DNA of 48,571 bases from Deltaproteobacteria bacterium RIFCSPLOWO2_02_FULL_57_26. GTDB lineage: Bacteria; Desulfobacterota; Binatia; UBA9968. The stretch is taken from positions 1-48,571 of the forward strand of contig MGSI01000019.1 in assembly GCA_001798455.1 (NCBI GenBank), read 5' to 3'. The notes beneath the pieces are model-generated. The model had not been told where the DNA came from and searched no databases. It saw nothing but the letters and a program-made list of their open reading frames with translations. The translations under genes and the position numbers were made by a program. The first letter of the stretch is position 1. Each line of letters starts with the position of its first letter. Positions 40,467 through 48,571 of this stretch are shown one piece after another.

Positions 40467-42935
40467 TCACTGCGGCAAGATACCTGCCCCGGGACCCTCT
40501 TCCTCTTTTTCACTATAGGCGGGGTGATCCTCGCTGGCTTGGCCCGATTCCGCCTTTTTCTTCAAAAAGCTCTCTGGATCCGCTAGCACGAGCGCCTTTT
40601 TCAAAACCTCATCCATGTGGGCGACCATGACAAGCTCGACCGTCTTTAAAATCGTCTGTGGGACCTCCTCGATGTCCTTCTCGTTTTCCGCCGGAATCAG
40701 CACGGTCTTGATCCCACCCCGGTGAGCCGCCAAAACTTTTTCTTTCAACCCACCGATGGGGAGAATGTTGCCCCGCAACGTGATCTCTCCGGTCATGGCG
40801 AGATCGGGACGGACGGGGGTTCGTGTCAGAGCAGAAACCAGGGAAGTCGCCATGGTGATCCCTGCAGAGGGTCCATCCTTGGGAATCGCGCCCTCGGGCA
40901 CGTGGATGTGGACATCAACCTTCTGGTAGAAATCCCTCTCCAGCCCCAGTTCCTCCGCACGCGAGCGGACATAGCTCATGGCTGCTTGGGCCGATTCCTG
41001 CATGACGTCGCCCAACTTACCCGTAATGATGAGCTGGCCCTTGCCCGGCATGATCGTCACCTCGGTCTCCAGCAGCTCGCCTCCCATCTCGGTCCAGGCG
41101 AGACCCGTGGTCACTCCGATACGCTCTTCCACCTCCGCCTTCCCATAACGAAACTTGGGCGCTCCCAGATACTTGTGCAAGCTCTTTGCAGCGACTCGGA
41201 TACTCGCATTCCTGTCCTTCTTGACCACCTCCACCGCTACCTTGCGGCAGATCGAGGCGATCTCGCGGTCCAGATTCCGCACGCCGGCCTCTTTGGTGTA
41301 ATGACGGATCAATCCGAGAATGGAGTTGTCGGTGAAAAAGATATTTTCCTTGGTCAGGCCGTTGGCCTCCCGCTGCTTTTCCACCAGGTATTTCTTGGCG
41401 ATGTTGAGCTTCTCCAGTTCCGTGTATCCAGCAATCCGGATAACCTCCATCCGGTCCTCAAGCGGGCGGGGAATTCGATCTAAGGTATTCGCGGTGGTGA
41501 TGAACATCACCTTGGAAAGATCGTAGTCCAAATCCAGGTAGTGATCGTTAAAGGCGAAGTTCTGCTCCGGATCCAACACCTCCAGCAGGGCTGAAGACGG
41601 GTCGCCGCGAAAATCTGTCGACATTTTATCGACCTCATCCATGAGAAAGACCGGATTGCTCGAGCCGGCCTTCTTCATGAACTGAATGATTTTCCCCGGA
41701 AGGGCTCCGATATAGGTGCGGCGATGCCCGCGGATCTCCGCCTCATCGCGCACCCCACCGAGAGATACGCGGATAAATTTCCGTCCGGTCGCCCGGGCGA
41801 TGGAGCGCCCCAGCGAGGTCTTGCCGACCCCCGGAGGTCCCACCAGGCAGAGGATCGGACCCTTCATCTTCCCCACCAGGCTCTGAACGGCCAGATATTC
41901 GAGGATCCGCTGCTTCACCTTCCCCAAGCCGTAGTGGTCCTCCTCTAGTACCCGTTCGGCCTCCTTGATGTCCAGCTTATCATCGGTAAATTCGTTCCAT
42001 GGAAGGCCCAGGATCCAATCGATGTAGTTCCTGACCACCGTGGCCTCCGCCGACATCGGGGACATCATCTTGAGTTTCTTCAGCTCCTTTTCGACCTTGT
42101 CCCGAGCCTCGGCGGAGAGTTTCTTTTCCTTGATCTTCTCCTCGATCTCCTGAATCTCGTTTTTGAACTCGTCCTTCTCGCCGAGCTCCTTCTGGATCGC
42201 GCGCATCTGCTCGTTCAGATAATACTCTTTCTGGGAGCGCTCCATTTGCTTCTTGACGCGCGAACGAATTCGCCGCTCCACCTCCAGGATCTCGATTTCC
42301 GCGCGCATGTGACCCAACACCTTCTCTAAGCGCTCGGCGGCGTTAAAAGTCTCGATCAGATTCTGCCGATCCTCCAGCTTGATCCCGAGATGGGCCACAA
42401 TCGTATCCGCGAGCCGCGCCGGCTCGTCGATCGAGGAGACCGACGTGACCATCTCGGGCGGGATTTTCTTCTTCAATTTGACGTAATTTTCAAAGGTGCC
42501 GTGGACTTCTCGGATCAGGGCCTTGACCTCCGTGTTCTGCTCCACTACTTCGGCGATCTCCTCGACCTCCACCAGAAAAAAGTCCGGGTGGCTCAAATAA
42601 CGGGTGACCTGAGCCCGCTTTTTGCCCTCGATCAGGACTTTGACGGTGCCGTCGGGGAGCCTCAGCATCTGCACGACGTTTCCCAATGTCCCCACTCGAT
42701 AAATGTCATTTTCGGTGGGGTCATTGGTCTTCGCATCTCTCTGTGATGAGAGAAAAATCGGCCCCTGTTTTTGCGTCGCCTCCTCCAGAGCCTTAATCGA
42801 TCGCTGCCGACCCACAAAAAGGGGCACCACCATGTGAGGGAAAACAATGATGTCCCTTAGCGGCAGCAGAGGCACTCCCACGGAGCCGTTGGCCTCCTTT
42901 TCCTTGTCGTCTTTCTTGTCGTTGCGAAACAACAT
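40467..42935 (-). CDS. lon: ATP-dependent protease Lon
   Basis: About 822 residues from ATG at 42935, 10 bases after clpX behind GGGGGGAAG. A longer open frame upstream lies inside clpX and is rejected. The N-terminal substrate domain begins VPLLPLRDIIVFPHMVVPLF. The Walker A motif GPPGVGKTSLG is near residue 365. The C-terminal protease domain has catalytic Ser near 688 in PKDGPSAGITMA, with Lys in GGLKEKVLAAHRGGIKTVLI. It degrades misfolded and regulatory proteins. The C terminus has a 40-residue Glu/Ser/Ala-rich tail. Confidence 0.97.
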   Translation of the reverse strand: MLFRNDKKDDKEKEANGSVGVPLLPLRDIIVFPHMVVPLFVGRQRSIKALEEATQKQGPIFLSSQRDAKTNDPTENDIYRVGTLGNVVQMLRLPDGTVKVLIEGKKRAQVTRYLSHPDFFLVEVEEIAEVVEQNTEVKALIREVHGTFENYVKLKKKIPPEMVTSVSSIDEPARLADTIVAHLGIKLEDRQNLIETFNAAERLEKVLGHMRAEIEILEVERRIRSRVKKQMERSQKEYYLNEQMRAIQKELGEKDEFKNEIQEIEEKIKEKKLSAEARDKVEKELKKLKMMSPMSAEATVVRNYIDWILGLPWNEFTDDKLDIKEAERVLEEDHYGLGKVKQRILEYLAVQSLVGKMKGPILCLVGPPGVGKTSLGRSIARATGRKFIRVSLGGVRDEAEIRGHRRTYIGALPGKIIQFMKKAGSSNPVFLMDEVDKMSTDFRGDPSSALLEVLDPEQNFAFNDHYLDLDYDLSKVMFITTANTLDRIPRPLEDRMEVIRIAGYTELEKLNIAKKYLVEKQREANGLTKENIFFTDNSILGLIRHYTKEAGVRNLDREIASICRKVAVEVVKKDRNASIRVAAKSLHKYLGAPKFRYGKAEVEERIGVTTGLAWTEMGGELLETEVTIMPGKGQLIITGKLGDVMQESAQAAMSYVRSRAEELGLERDFYQKVDVHIHVPEGAIPKDGPSAGITMATSLVSALTRTPVRPDLAMTGEITLRGNILPIGGLKEKVLAAHRGGIKTVLIPAENEKDIEEVPQTILKTVELVMVAHMDEVLKKALVLADPESFLKKKAESGQASEDHPAYSEKEEEGPGAGILPQ

Positions 42936-42945
42936 AACTTCCCCC

Positions 42946-44199
42946 CTAGGCGCTCTCGGCGGCCTTGCTGTATACCACAATTGGAGGCTCGTTGCGGACC
43001 ACGACCTCGTCGGAGATGATGACCTCCTTGATGTTGAGCTGGGAAGGCATCTCGTACATGACATCGAGCATGATGTTTTCCATGATCGCCCTGAGACCAC
43101 GGGCTCCGGATTTTCTCTTCATGGCCTCCCGGGCGATCGCCTGAAGCGCCTCCTCGGTAAACTTGAGATGGACACTCTCCATCTCAAAGAGCTTCCAATA
43201 CTGTTTGGTGAGCGCGTTCTTGGGTTCCTTGAGGATCCGCACTAGCGCCGCCTCATCGAGCTCATCAAGCGTGGCCACGACCGGCAGCCGGCCGATAAAC
43301 TCGGGGATCAGGCCAAATTTGAGCAGGTCTTGGGGTTGGACTTCGTGCAGGAGCTCACTCGTGCGCCGGCCGTCGCGCTCTTCCAGCTCACCGCCGAAAC
43401 CCATGCGCTTGCGCCCGGTCCGCTTGCGGATGATGTCCTCCAAGCCAACAAAGGCCCCCCCGCAGATAAACAGGATGTTCGTGGTGTCAACCTGGAGAAA
43501 TTCCTGCTGGGGGTGCTTTCTACCCCCTTTGGGCGGCACGCTTGCCATGGTCCCCTCAATAATCTTCAGGAGCGCCTGTTGTACCCCTTCGCCCGAGACG
43601 TCCCGGGTAATCGAGGGATTATCCGATTTACGCGAGATCTTATCGATTTCGTCGATGTACACAATCCCTCTTTGGGCTTTTTCCACATCGTAGTCCGCCG
43701 CTTGAAGGAGGTTAAGGATGATGTTCTCCACATCCTCGCCTACGTAGCCCGCCTCGGTCAGGCTCGTCGCGTCCGCGATGGTAAAGGGAACCTGCAGAAA
43801 ACGTGCCAGCGTTTGTGCCAGCAGCGTTTTCCCCGAGCCGGTGGGCCCCAGCAGCAGGATGTTGCTCTTCTGCAATTCCACATCCCCCGTCATCATCTGG
43901 CTGTCGATCCGCTTGTAGTGGTTGTGGACGGCGACTGCTAAAATTTTCTTCGCCCGCTCCTGGCCGATGACGTACTGGTCTAAGACTCGCTTAATCTCGA
44001 CCGGCTTGGGAACATTAGAAGAGGAGGCCAGAGCTTCTTCATGGTCAACCTCCTCCGCGATGATATCGTTGCACAAATCGATGCATTCGTCACAGATGTA
44101 AACGGTCGGGCCGGCGATGAGCTTGCGAACCTCATCCTGACTCTTGCCGCAAAACGAGCAAACAAGATTACCCGATCGGTCTTCACCGTGCTTTGGCAT
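42946..44199 (-). CDS. clpX: ClpX ATPase subunit of the Clp protease
   Basis: At 417 residues, it is the hexameric unfoldase that feeds ClpP. The N-terminal zinc domain has Cys14, Cys17, Cys36 and Cys39 (CSFCGKS, CDEC). Walker A GPTGSGKTLLAQTLA is near 118; Walker B is in GIVYIDEIDKI. The pore/sensor regions and the ClpP-docking loop area (RKRTGRKRMGFG includes the IGF-type position, here MGF) are present. It lies 12 bases after clpP. Confidence 0.97.
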   Translation of the reverse strand: MPKHGEDRSGNLVCSFCGKSQDEVRKLIAGPTVYICDECIDLCNDIIAEEVDHEEALASSSNVPKPVEIKRVLDQYVIGQERAKKILAVAVHNHYKRIDSQMMTGDVELQKSNILLLGPTGSGKTLLAQTLARFLQVPFTIADATSLTEAGYVGEDVENIILNLLQAADYDVEKAQRGIVYIDEIDKISRKSDNPSITRDVSGEGVQQALLKIIEGTMASVPPKGGRKHPQQEFLQVDTTNILFICGGAFVGLEDIIRKRTGRKRMGFGGELEERDGRRTSELLHEVQPQDLLKFGLIPEFIGRLPVVATLDELDEAALVRILKEPKNALTKQYWKLFEMESVHLKFTEEALQAIAREAMKRKSGARGLRAIMENIMLDVMYEMPSQLNIKEVIISDEVVVRNEPPIVVYSKAAESA

Positions 44200-44211
44200 A
44201 GAATCCCCGCC

Positions 44212-44826
44212 TCACTTCTTGGAATTGGTTTCCGGCCGGTTCACGATCACCTCATCCACCAAACCGTACTCCATGGCCTGCTTCCCGCTCATAAAAAGGT
44301 CGCGATCCGTGTCCTTCTCGATTCGCTTCAGGCTCTGTCCCGTATGTAGCATAAGGATGTTGTTAAGCTCTTCCCTTACACGCAAGATCTCGCGCGCCTG
44401 TATATCCACGTCGGCCGCTGTGCCCTGAAAGCCCCCCAAAGGCTGGTGAATCATGATCCGGGCGTGGGGAAGCGCATAACGCTTTCCCTTCGTCCCCGCC
44501 GCTAAAAGGAGGGCTCCCATGCTAGCGGCCTGACCGATGCAGACCGTCGAGATCTGGGGCTTCACGTACTGCATGGTATCGTAGACAGCGAGACCCGCGG
44601 TCACCGAGCCCCCGGGGGTGTTGATGTAGAAATAAATATCCCGCTCCGGATCCTCAGACTCCAGAAAAAGGAGCTGGGCGGTAATCAAATTGGCCACCTC
44701 GTCCGTGATCACCGTCCCCAAAAAGACGATCCGGTCCTTGAGCAAGCGCGAGTAGATGTCATAGGCTCTTTCGCCCCGCCCCGTTTGCTCGACGACGATC
44801 GGGATGAAGTTCATCTTCGGGATCAA
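44212..44826 (-). CDS. clpP: ClpP protease proteolytic subunit
   Basis: At 204 residues, it is the serine protease that forms two heptameric rings. The triad is Ser102 (GQAASMGALLL), His127 (RIMIHQPLGG) and Asp176 (DTDRDLFMS). The N-terminal IPIVVEQTGRGERAYDIYSR matches the processed mature start. Gene order tig-clpP-clpX-lon groups chaperone and proteases, as in proteobacteria. Confidence 0.98.
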   Translation of the reverse strand: MIPKMNFIPIVVEQTGRGERAYDIYSRLLKDRIVFLGTVITDEVANLITAQLLFLESEDPERDIYFYINTPGGSVTAGLAVYDTMQYVKPQISTVCIGQAASMGALLLAAGTKGKRYALPHARIMIHQPLGGFQGTAADVDIQAREILRVREELNNILMLHTGQSLKRIEKDTDRDLFMSGKQAMEYGLVDEVIVNRPETNSKK

Positions 44827-44847
44827 TCCTTCCGCAACTAAACCATT

Positions 44848-46164
44848 CTAACTTTTTTTACCCTGCGCATCAACCTTTGACCCGCTCCAATCCTTCTCGG
44901 TCACTTTGGCATGGTCGAATAAAATATCAACCGTCCGCTCGAAAACCATCTGGGAACGAAGCTCTTCTCGCGCATCGTCTCGGGCATAGATGCGGTGCAC
45001 GGTCGGTCCCTTCTCCCCGGCTGACCGTGCCATTTGATCGATCCGCTCTCGGATCTCATCGTCCGAAACCGAGGTCTTTTCCAGCTGCGCAATCTTCTCG
45101 ATCAAGAGCGTAGCGCGCACCTGGCGCTCGGCCTGCGGCTCCAACTCTTTCCGCAACCGCTCCGGCGCCGGCACTTGGCCAGACCCCTCGTTCGGGAGGC
45201 GCGCCTGCTGGCGCTCCAACAGGTAGCGAAGCTGGCGCTCCACCATGGCGGCTGGAACCTCGAAGGGATGGACCTCGATCAAGCGAGTGAGCAGCTGTTC
45301 TTTCAGGTCTCTCGTCTGAAGCTCTTTGAGCTCGTTCTCAAGGCGGGCACGGATTTTCTGGCGCAACTCCTCGAGAGAGCCGCATTCGCCGCGGTCCTTG
45401 GCAAACTCATCATCGAGAGGAGGCAGGATCTTTTTTTTGATGTCCCGAACGGTAACGGAAAACTCAACCACTCTTCCCGCTAGCTCTCGATTAAAATAAT
45501 CTTCCGGGTACGCGACACTAATATGATGTTCTCCATCCATTTTCAACCCAATGAGGGCCGCTTCAAACTGAGGCAGTGCATCGCCGCTGCCGATCTCAAC
45601 AGGATAGTTCCGGGCCTCGCCTCCCGAAAACGGTTTGCCACCGATGGAACCGGTAAAATCGAGCACCACGAAATCCCCTCGCTCGACCGCGTCGCGCCCC
45701 TCCACGGGTTCCAATTGGGCGTGGCTGTGCTGCAGACGGCGAAGCGCCTCGTCCACCTGCTCATCTTCCACCTTGAGTTTGAGCTTTTCCACCTCTAACC
45801 CGAGATAGTTTTTCGCCTCGATGTCTGGCTTGACCTCAACCACCGCGGAGAATGTAAAGGTCCTATCTTCTTCCAAGGGGTCGGCCTCGACTTCAGGATG
45901 GGAGACCACCCGGAGCCCCTTCTCTTTGATGATTTCACTTAAGGACTGCTCCACCAAACGCGAACGAACCTGCCCTCGAACTTCGCCCCCGTAGAGGCCT
46001 TCCAGCAGAGAGCGTGGCGCCTTGCCGGGTCGAAACCCGCGGATCTTGACGCGCCTGCCGAGCCCTTCGTAGGTACGGAAAAATTCCTGGTTCACTGCCT
46101 CCGCAGGAAGCTCCACGCGGATTCTACGCCGAATCGAGCTTAAGATGTCGAGGTCGACTTTCAT
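44848..46164 (-). CDS. tig: trigger factor
   Basis: At 438 residues, it is the ribosome-associated chaperone that meets nascent chains at uL23. The ribosome-binding signature GFRPGKAP is at residues 43-50. The FKBP-type prolyl isomerase domain spans about 150-240 (RGDFVVLDFTGSIGGKPFSG; FEAALIGLKMDGEHHISVAY). The long alpha-helical C-terminal arms follow. It is the first protein gene downstream of tRNA-Leu. Confidence 0.96.
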   Translation of the reverse strand: MKVDLDILSSIRRRIRVELPAEAVNQEFFRTYEGLGRRVKIRGFRPGKAPRSLLEGLYGGEVRGQVRSRLVEQSLSEIIKEKGLRVVSHPEVEADPLEEDRTFTFSAVVEVKPDIEAKNYLGLEVEKLKLKVEDEQVDEALRRLQHSHAQLEPVEGRDAVERGDFVVLDFTGSIGGKPFSGGEARNYPVEIGSGDALPQFEAALIGLKMDGEHHISVAYPEDYFNRELAGRVVEFSVTVRDIKKKILPPLDDEFAKDRGECGSLEELRQKIRARLENELKELQTRDLKEQLLTRLIEVHPFEVPAAMVERQLRYLLERQQARLPNEGSGQVPAPERLRKELEPQAERQVRATLLIEKIAQLEKTSVSDDEIRERIDQMARSAGEKGPTVHRIYARDDAREELRSQMVFERTVDILFDHAKVTEKDWSGSKVDAQGKKS

Positions 46165-46199
46165 TTTCCATCAGTCGGTATGAGGGGAACCATGGTCTG

Positions 46200-46283
46200 T
46201 GGTGCGAGAGGGGGGACTCGAACCCCCACGGGTTACCCGCTAGATCCTAAGTCTAGTGCGTCTGCCAATTCCGCCACTCTCGC
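46200..46283 (-). tRNA. trnL: tRNA-Leu (UAG anticodon)
   Basis: This is a class II tRNA with a long variable arm. Acceptor GCGAGAG/CTCTCGC, anticodon stem CTAGA/TCTAG with loop CTTAGGA (TAG), T-loop TTCGAGT and encoded CCA (46200-46202). It lies 36 bases upstream of tig and probably shares its transcript. Confidence 0.95.
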
Positions 46284-46369
46284 GCCCCACAAGATCGGTG
46301 GGCTAGAAGAGCTTCGGCTCCTGACCCGCCATGCTTAAGAAGCCCCACAAGCGATCCTGCCAAGGAAGA

Positions 46370-46398
46370 AGAGTAAGGAACAAAAGAAAGCATGTCAA
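46370..46398 (-). promoter_or_regulatory. promoter of tRNA-Leu-tig-clpP-clpX-lon
   Basis: On the minus strand, a perfect TTGACA (46393-46398), a 17-base T-rich spacer and TACTCT (46370-46375; three of six). The transcript would start about 80 bases before the tRNA. No heat-shock-type element was recognised. Confidence 0.5.
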
Positions 46399-46781
46399 GT
46401 AATCATTAAAGTTTTGTCCGCAAGGCGAGAGCGAACCCGGCGAATGACCCGGTTTGTGAAATCTTTTCATAGAGAATGCAAACAGGACACGTGGCGGCGC
46501 GTAACACCATCATAACTTCCTTTTTATCGGATATAGACCCGATTCCCAGAATTTGGAAAAAAGCGGGCTCCCCTTTCCCATTTCCTAGAAAGTCAACTCC
46601 TATGGGATGAAAGTCCGGCGGGTGTGATCCAGCTCAAAGCTTTCCCTCTTTCTCTTGGTACGGATCTTGCGCAAAGCGCTGGTCAGCCCATCTTCAAACG
46701 AGTGTGCTAAAACAAAGACGGATCGGCGCCCACGGTTAAAATCATCAATGCGTCGAATCAGAAACGGGAGGATCTCAGGTT
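46399..46781. other. non-coding stretch upstream of the RidA-family gene
   Basis: About 380 bases without a credible gene. Short open frames have no protein-like composition. A weak TAAAAT box lies about 45 bases before the gene, without a matching -35. Short A/T-rich pieces alternate with GC-rich ones, and no heptamer array, tRNA or known RNA family is recognised. The promoter of the downstream gene should be here but I cannot place it. Confidence 0.5.
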
Positions 46782-47183
46782 ATGGAAGCGATCGTTATCA
46801 ACCCGCCGCAACTGGTGCAGCCCAGAGGGTACAACCATGGATTCAAAATAACCGGGGCGGCTACCCTACTTTTTCTCGGCGGACAAGTGGGATGGGACCA
46901 AGACGGCCGCCTTGTCGGAGAAAACGATGTCGTCGCCCAGTTTGACAAGGCTCTGCAAAATATCCTCGCCGTTGTGAAAGCGGCGGGCGGCGAGCCTGAA
47001 AGCATCGTCAAACTCAACCTCTACGTCACCGACAAAGAGGCTTACCTCGCCGCTCAGAAAGAGTTGGGGCTGGTCTACCGCCGACATATGGGAAAACACT
47101 TTCCCACCATGACGCTGGTCGAGGTCAAGAGCCTTTACGAACCCGGAGCAAAGGTGGAAATAGAAGGCTTGGCGGTTCTATAA
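46782..47183 (+). CDS. RidA/YjgF family protein lacking the deaminase arginine
   Basis: At 133 residues, it is a chorismate-mutase-like trimeric fold. It has LLFLGGQVGWDQDGRLVGEN, QFDKALQNILAVVKAAGGEP and the final VEVKSLYEPGAKVEIEGLAV. True RidA enzymes hydrolyse reactive enamines/imines from PLP enzymes and need the Arg of a PARS-type motif. Here the aligned residues are PTMT (HFPTMTLVEV), so Arg is replaced by Met. It therefore belongs to one of the Rid subgroups without the catalytic Arg, whose roles lie in diverse catabolic pathways. The ATG follows GGGAGGATCTCAGG. It is convergent with an aldolase-like gene. Confidence 0.9.
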   Translation: MEAIVINPPQLVQPRGYNHGFKITGAATLLFLGGQVGWDQDGRLVGENDVVAQFDKALQNILAVVKAAGGEPESIVKLNLYVTDKEAYLAAQKELGLVYRRHMGKHFPTMTLVEVKSLYEPGAKVEIEGLAVL

Positions 47184-47263
47184 GGCAGGCCCAAGCGTAT
47201 CCCTATTCACGCACGGGCGAGATGGTTTCTGCTCCGCTGGGATTTTTTCACCTGCGGATTCCA

Positions 47264-48571
47264 TCAAAGCCCCAACCAATAATCCCACCACTCCCCCGCG
47301 GAAGGTTCCTCACAGGGCAACTGCGCGATCAAAGAGTGGCTCAACGCTTGCGGCGTGCCGAGCTGCGCTGCACGGTGATGCAGTTCCGCAATCCACTCAC
47401 GGTGAAGCCCTGCGGCTGTGGCCTCCTCGACAGTCGCCGCCACATAGTCGGTACCGTGAGCCCGCTCATGAACGATGGGCCCCTGGCCGAGCAAGGCGAG
47501 CACCGCCCGCCTTGGCCCCTCGTCAAAGATAAGGTCGGGTACGTCGAAGACCGGCAGGTCATGGCGCACAACTTCGGCGCCTGTTCGATGAACGGGCGGG
47601 ATGTCAAGCCCGGCGGCAGGGTAGAGGCGACCGTAGGTCTCGTGCGTGTGAACGATCGCACGGACATCGGGTCTAGCCATAAAGATGTCGCGGTGGAGGA
47701 AGCGGAAGGGGGGAGGCTCCAGGGGACCGTCCACCCAATGGCCCGCCATATCGACGGTTGCCAGCTCTTCAGCTTGCAGCCGCCCGAGATCACCGCGCGG
47801 GCTGATGACAAATCGATCTGAGTTGGGCAGGCGGTGGCTTACATGCTCCAAATGCCGGACGACGCCGAAGCGCCGCAGGATATGGCAAGCGCTTGCCACC
47901 AACTTCTTGACGCCCTCGACCGAGTCCGGGCTTGGGTTGGGCGGCGGTGGTGGCTTGGAACCTGGATCCAGCGTGGCGTAATAAGCACGGAAGTCTTCCA
48001 TGCTGGCCCTTTGCGCAGCTATGCGCTCGGCGTGCTGGCGGCTGACGGTTTTGAGTTTTCCCATGGAAGCCGCAAGACGGCTCAGCCTCGCAAGCTCCTC
48101 AAGTTGCTGGGCGCGGCAAAGCACCTCGGCCAACCCAGAGCCCACGACCAGCAGTCCGTGGCCAGGGAGCTGGCAGGCTGGAGCCCGACCCAAGACGCGA
48201 GCAAGGGCATCGGCCTGACCTGGCGTGGTGACGAGCTCCCCGCGGCCGTAGCGTGGCAGAGGTGACTGGATCAGGTCAGCGCCCTGATGAGCCAAAGCGA
48301 GCAGCCCCCGCTCCACCAGCCCGAAGGCGAGCATCTCAGGCTGGTGCGTATGCAATACTGCGCTAACGTCCGGCCGGGCGCGGTAGATGGCCAAATGCAT
48401 GGCGAGATCGTGCGGAGCAGGGAATTCCCCCTCCAGCACTCGCCCATCCATTCCGACTGCCAGCAAGTCGGAAGCGCGCAGCCGGTTCGGCGGCGGGCTG
48501 CCCGGAGCCCTGCCAGGCGTAACGAGAAACCTCTCCTCACCAATCTTAACGCTCGCATGGCCGAGCAGGCT
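47264..48571 (-). CDS. tandem-domain class II aldolase/adducin-like protein (5' end outside window)
   Basis: The frame is open to the window edge, giving at least 435 residues. Two copies of the class II aldolase/adducin fold are joined by a Pro-rich linker (GSKPPPPPNPSPDS). The first copy has HLAIYRARPDVSAVLHTH and GHGLLVVG; the second has HRDIFMARPDVRAIVHTH and HERAHGTDYVAATVEEATA. Both keep the HxH metal pair, and a third His is plausible. At the place of the catalytic Glu (four residues before the His that precedes HxH by 15) the first has Asp and the second Phe. A classical retro-aldol reaction is therefore doubtful, at least for the second domain. The substrate is unknown, probably a sugar-phosphate-like or aromatic compound. 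Confidence 0.85.
   Translation of the reverse strand, partial: SLLGHASVKIGEERFLVTPGRAPGSPPPNRLRASDLLAVGMDGRVLEGEFPAPHDLAMHLAIYRARPDVSAVLHTHQPEMLAFGLVERGLLALAHQGADLIQSPLPRYGRGELVTTPGQADALARVLGRAPACQLPGHGLLVVGSGLAEVLCRAQQLEELARLSRLAASMGKLKTVSRQHAERIAAQRASMEDFRAYYATLDPGSKPPPPPNPSPDSVEGVKKLVASACHILRRFGVVRHLEHVSHRLPNSDRFVISPRGDLGRLQAEELATVDMAGHWVDGPLEPPPFRFLHRDIFMARPDVRAIVHTHETYGRLYPAAGLDIPPVHRTGAEVVRHDLPVFDVPDLIFDEGPRRAVLALLGQGPIVHERAHGTDYVAATVEEATAAGLHREWIAELHHRAAQLGTPQALSHSLIAQLPCEEPSAGEWWDYWLGL

Noticed and set aside
42936..43100. 55-residue N-terminal extension of Lon
   Set aside because: It lies within clpX in another frame, has no conserved sequence, and the ATG at 42935 has a good ribosome-binding site.
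46500..46640. Possible structured RNA in the gap before the RidA-family gene
   Set aside because: Only weak short complementarities (for example CCCAT with ATGGG); no recognisable RNA family.
46655..46945. 96-codon frame overlapping the RidA-family start
   Set aside because: Arg/Ser-rich out-of-frame shadow, without a ribosome-binding site.

Overview
The window is a bacterial chromosome segment dominated by one of the longest conserved gene strings known, read on the minus strand: tRNA-Thr(UGU), tRNA-Tyr, tRNA-Gly, tRNA-Thr(GGU), tuf, rpmG, tRNA-Trp, secE, nusG, rplK-rplA-rplJ-rplL, rpoB-rpoC, rpsL-rpsG-fusA, then the S10, spc and alpha ribosomal clusters ending at rplQ. This string fills about 34.4 kb down to 2.5 kb without an interruption by foreign genes. 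LptF and LptG show a Gram-negative cell with lipopolysaccharide. Orphan tripartite-tricarboxylate (Bug) and family-3 binding proteins, argC joined to rplM-rpsI, a tufB-type tRNA cluster and many zinc-ribbon ribosomal proteins suggest an uncultivated lineage near Desulfobacterota, Binatota, Methylomirabilota or Rokubacteria. That placement is inference from gene content, not a phylogeny.

Layout. 1-2.4 kb (plus strand): accessory end with a frameshifted periplasmic binding-protein gene and an intact Bug-type binding protein behind its own promoter. 2.5-34.4 kb (minus): the transcription/translation superoperon. A strong promoter lies upstream of the first tRNA (34,544-34,572) and another between rpoC and rpsL (20,950-20,978). 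A textbook intrinsic terminator sits between rpsG and fusA, and a nested hairpin sits between rplL and rpoB. 34.6-37.8 kb: rlmB (minus), then divergent lptF-lptG (plus). 37.8-40.0 kb (minus): tRNA-Val, tRNA-Asp, rplM, rpsI, argC. 40.1-46.3 kb (minus): tRNA-Leu, tig, clpP, clpX, lon (nascent-chain folding and proteolysis), then HU with its own promoter. 46.8-48.6 kb: a RidA-family gene (plus) and a tandem-domain class II aldolase-like gene (minus) cut by the window edge.

The most unusual signal is not a gene. Most of the longer spacers inside the otherwise compact ribosomal operon are filled by short tandem arrays of 7-bp (sometimes 9-bp) units in strict register. They usually begin right at the stop codon of the upstream gene and are often arranged as two inverted arms around a core, so the transcript can fold. 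Each spacer has its own unit sequence. Several share a TAG-N2-AA heptamer (5.6 kb, 5.8 kb, 39.8 kb; with GG in the variable positions at 4.6, 5.2 and 12.3 kb). In one case the array occupies the place where the rpmJ ribosome-binding site should be. These look like a dispersed family of heptamer palindromes that tolerates, or exploits, the spacers of essential operons.

The remaining gaps of note are 1,013-1,364 (promoter, palindrome and a possible gene remnant) and 46,284-46,781 (tRNA-Leu/tig promoter, otherwise nothing recognised).
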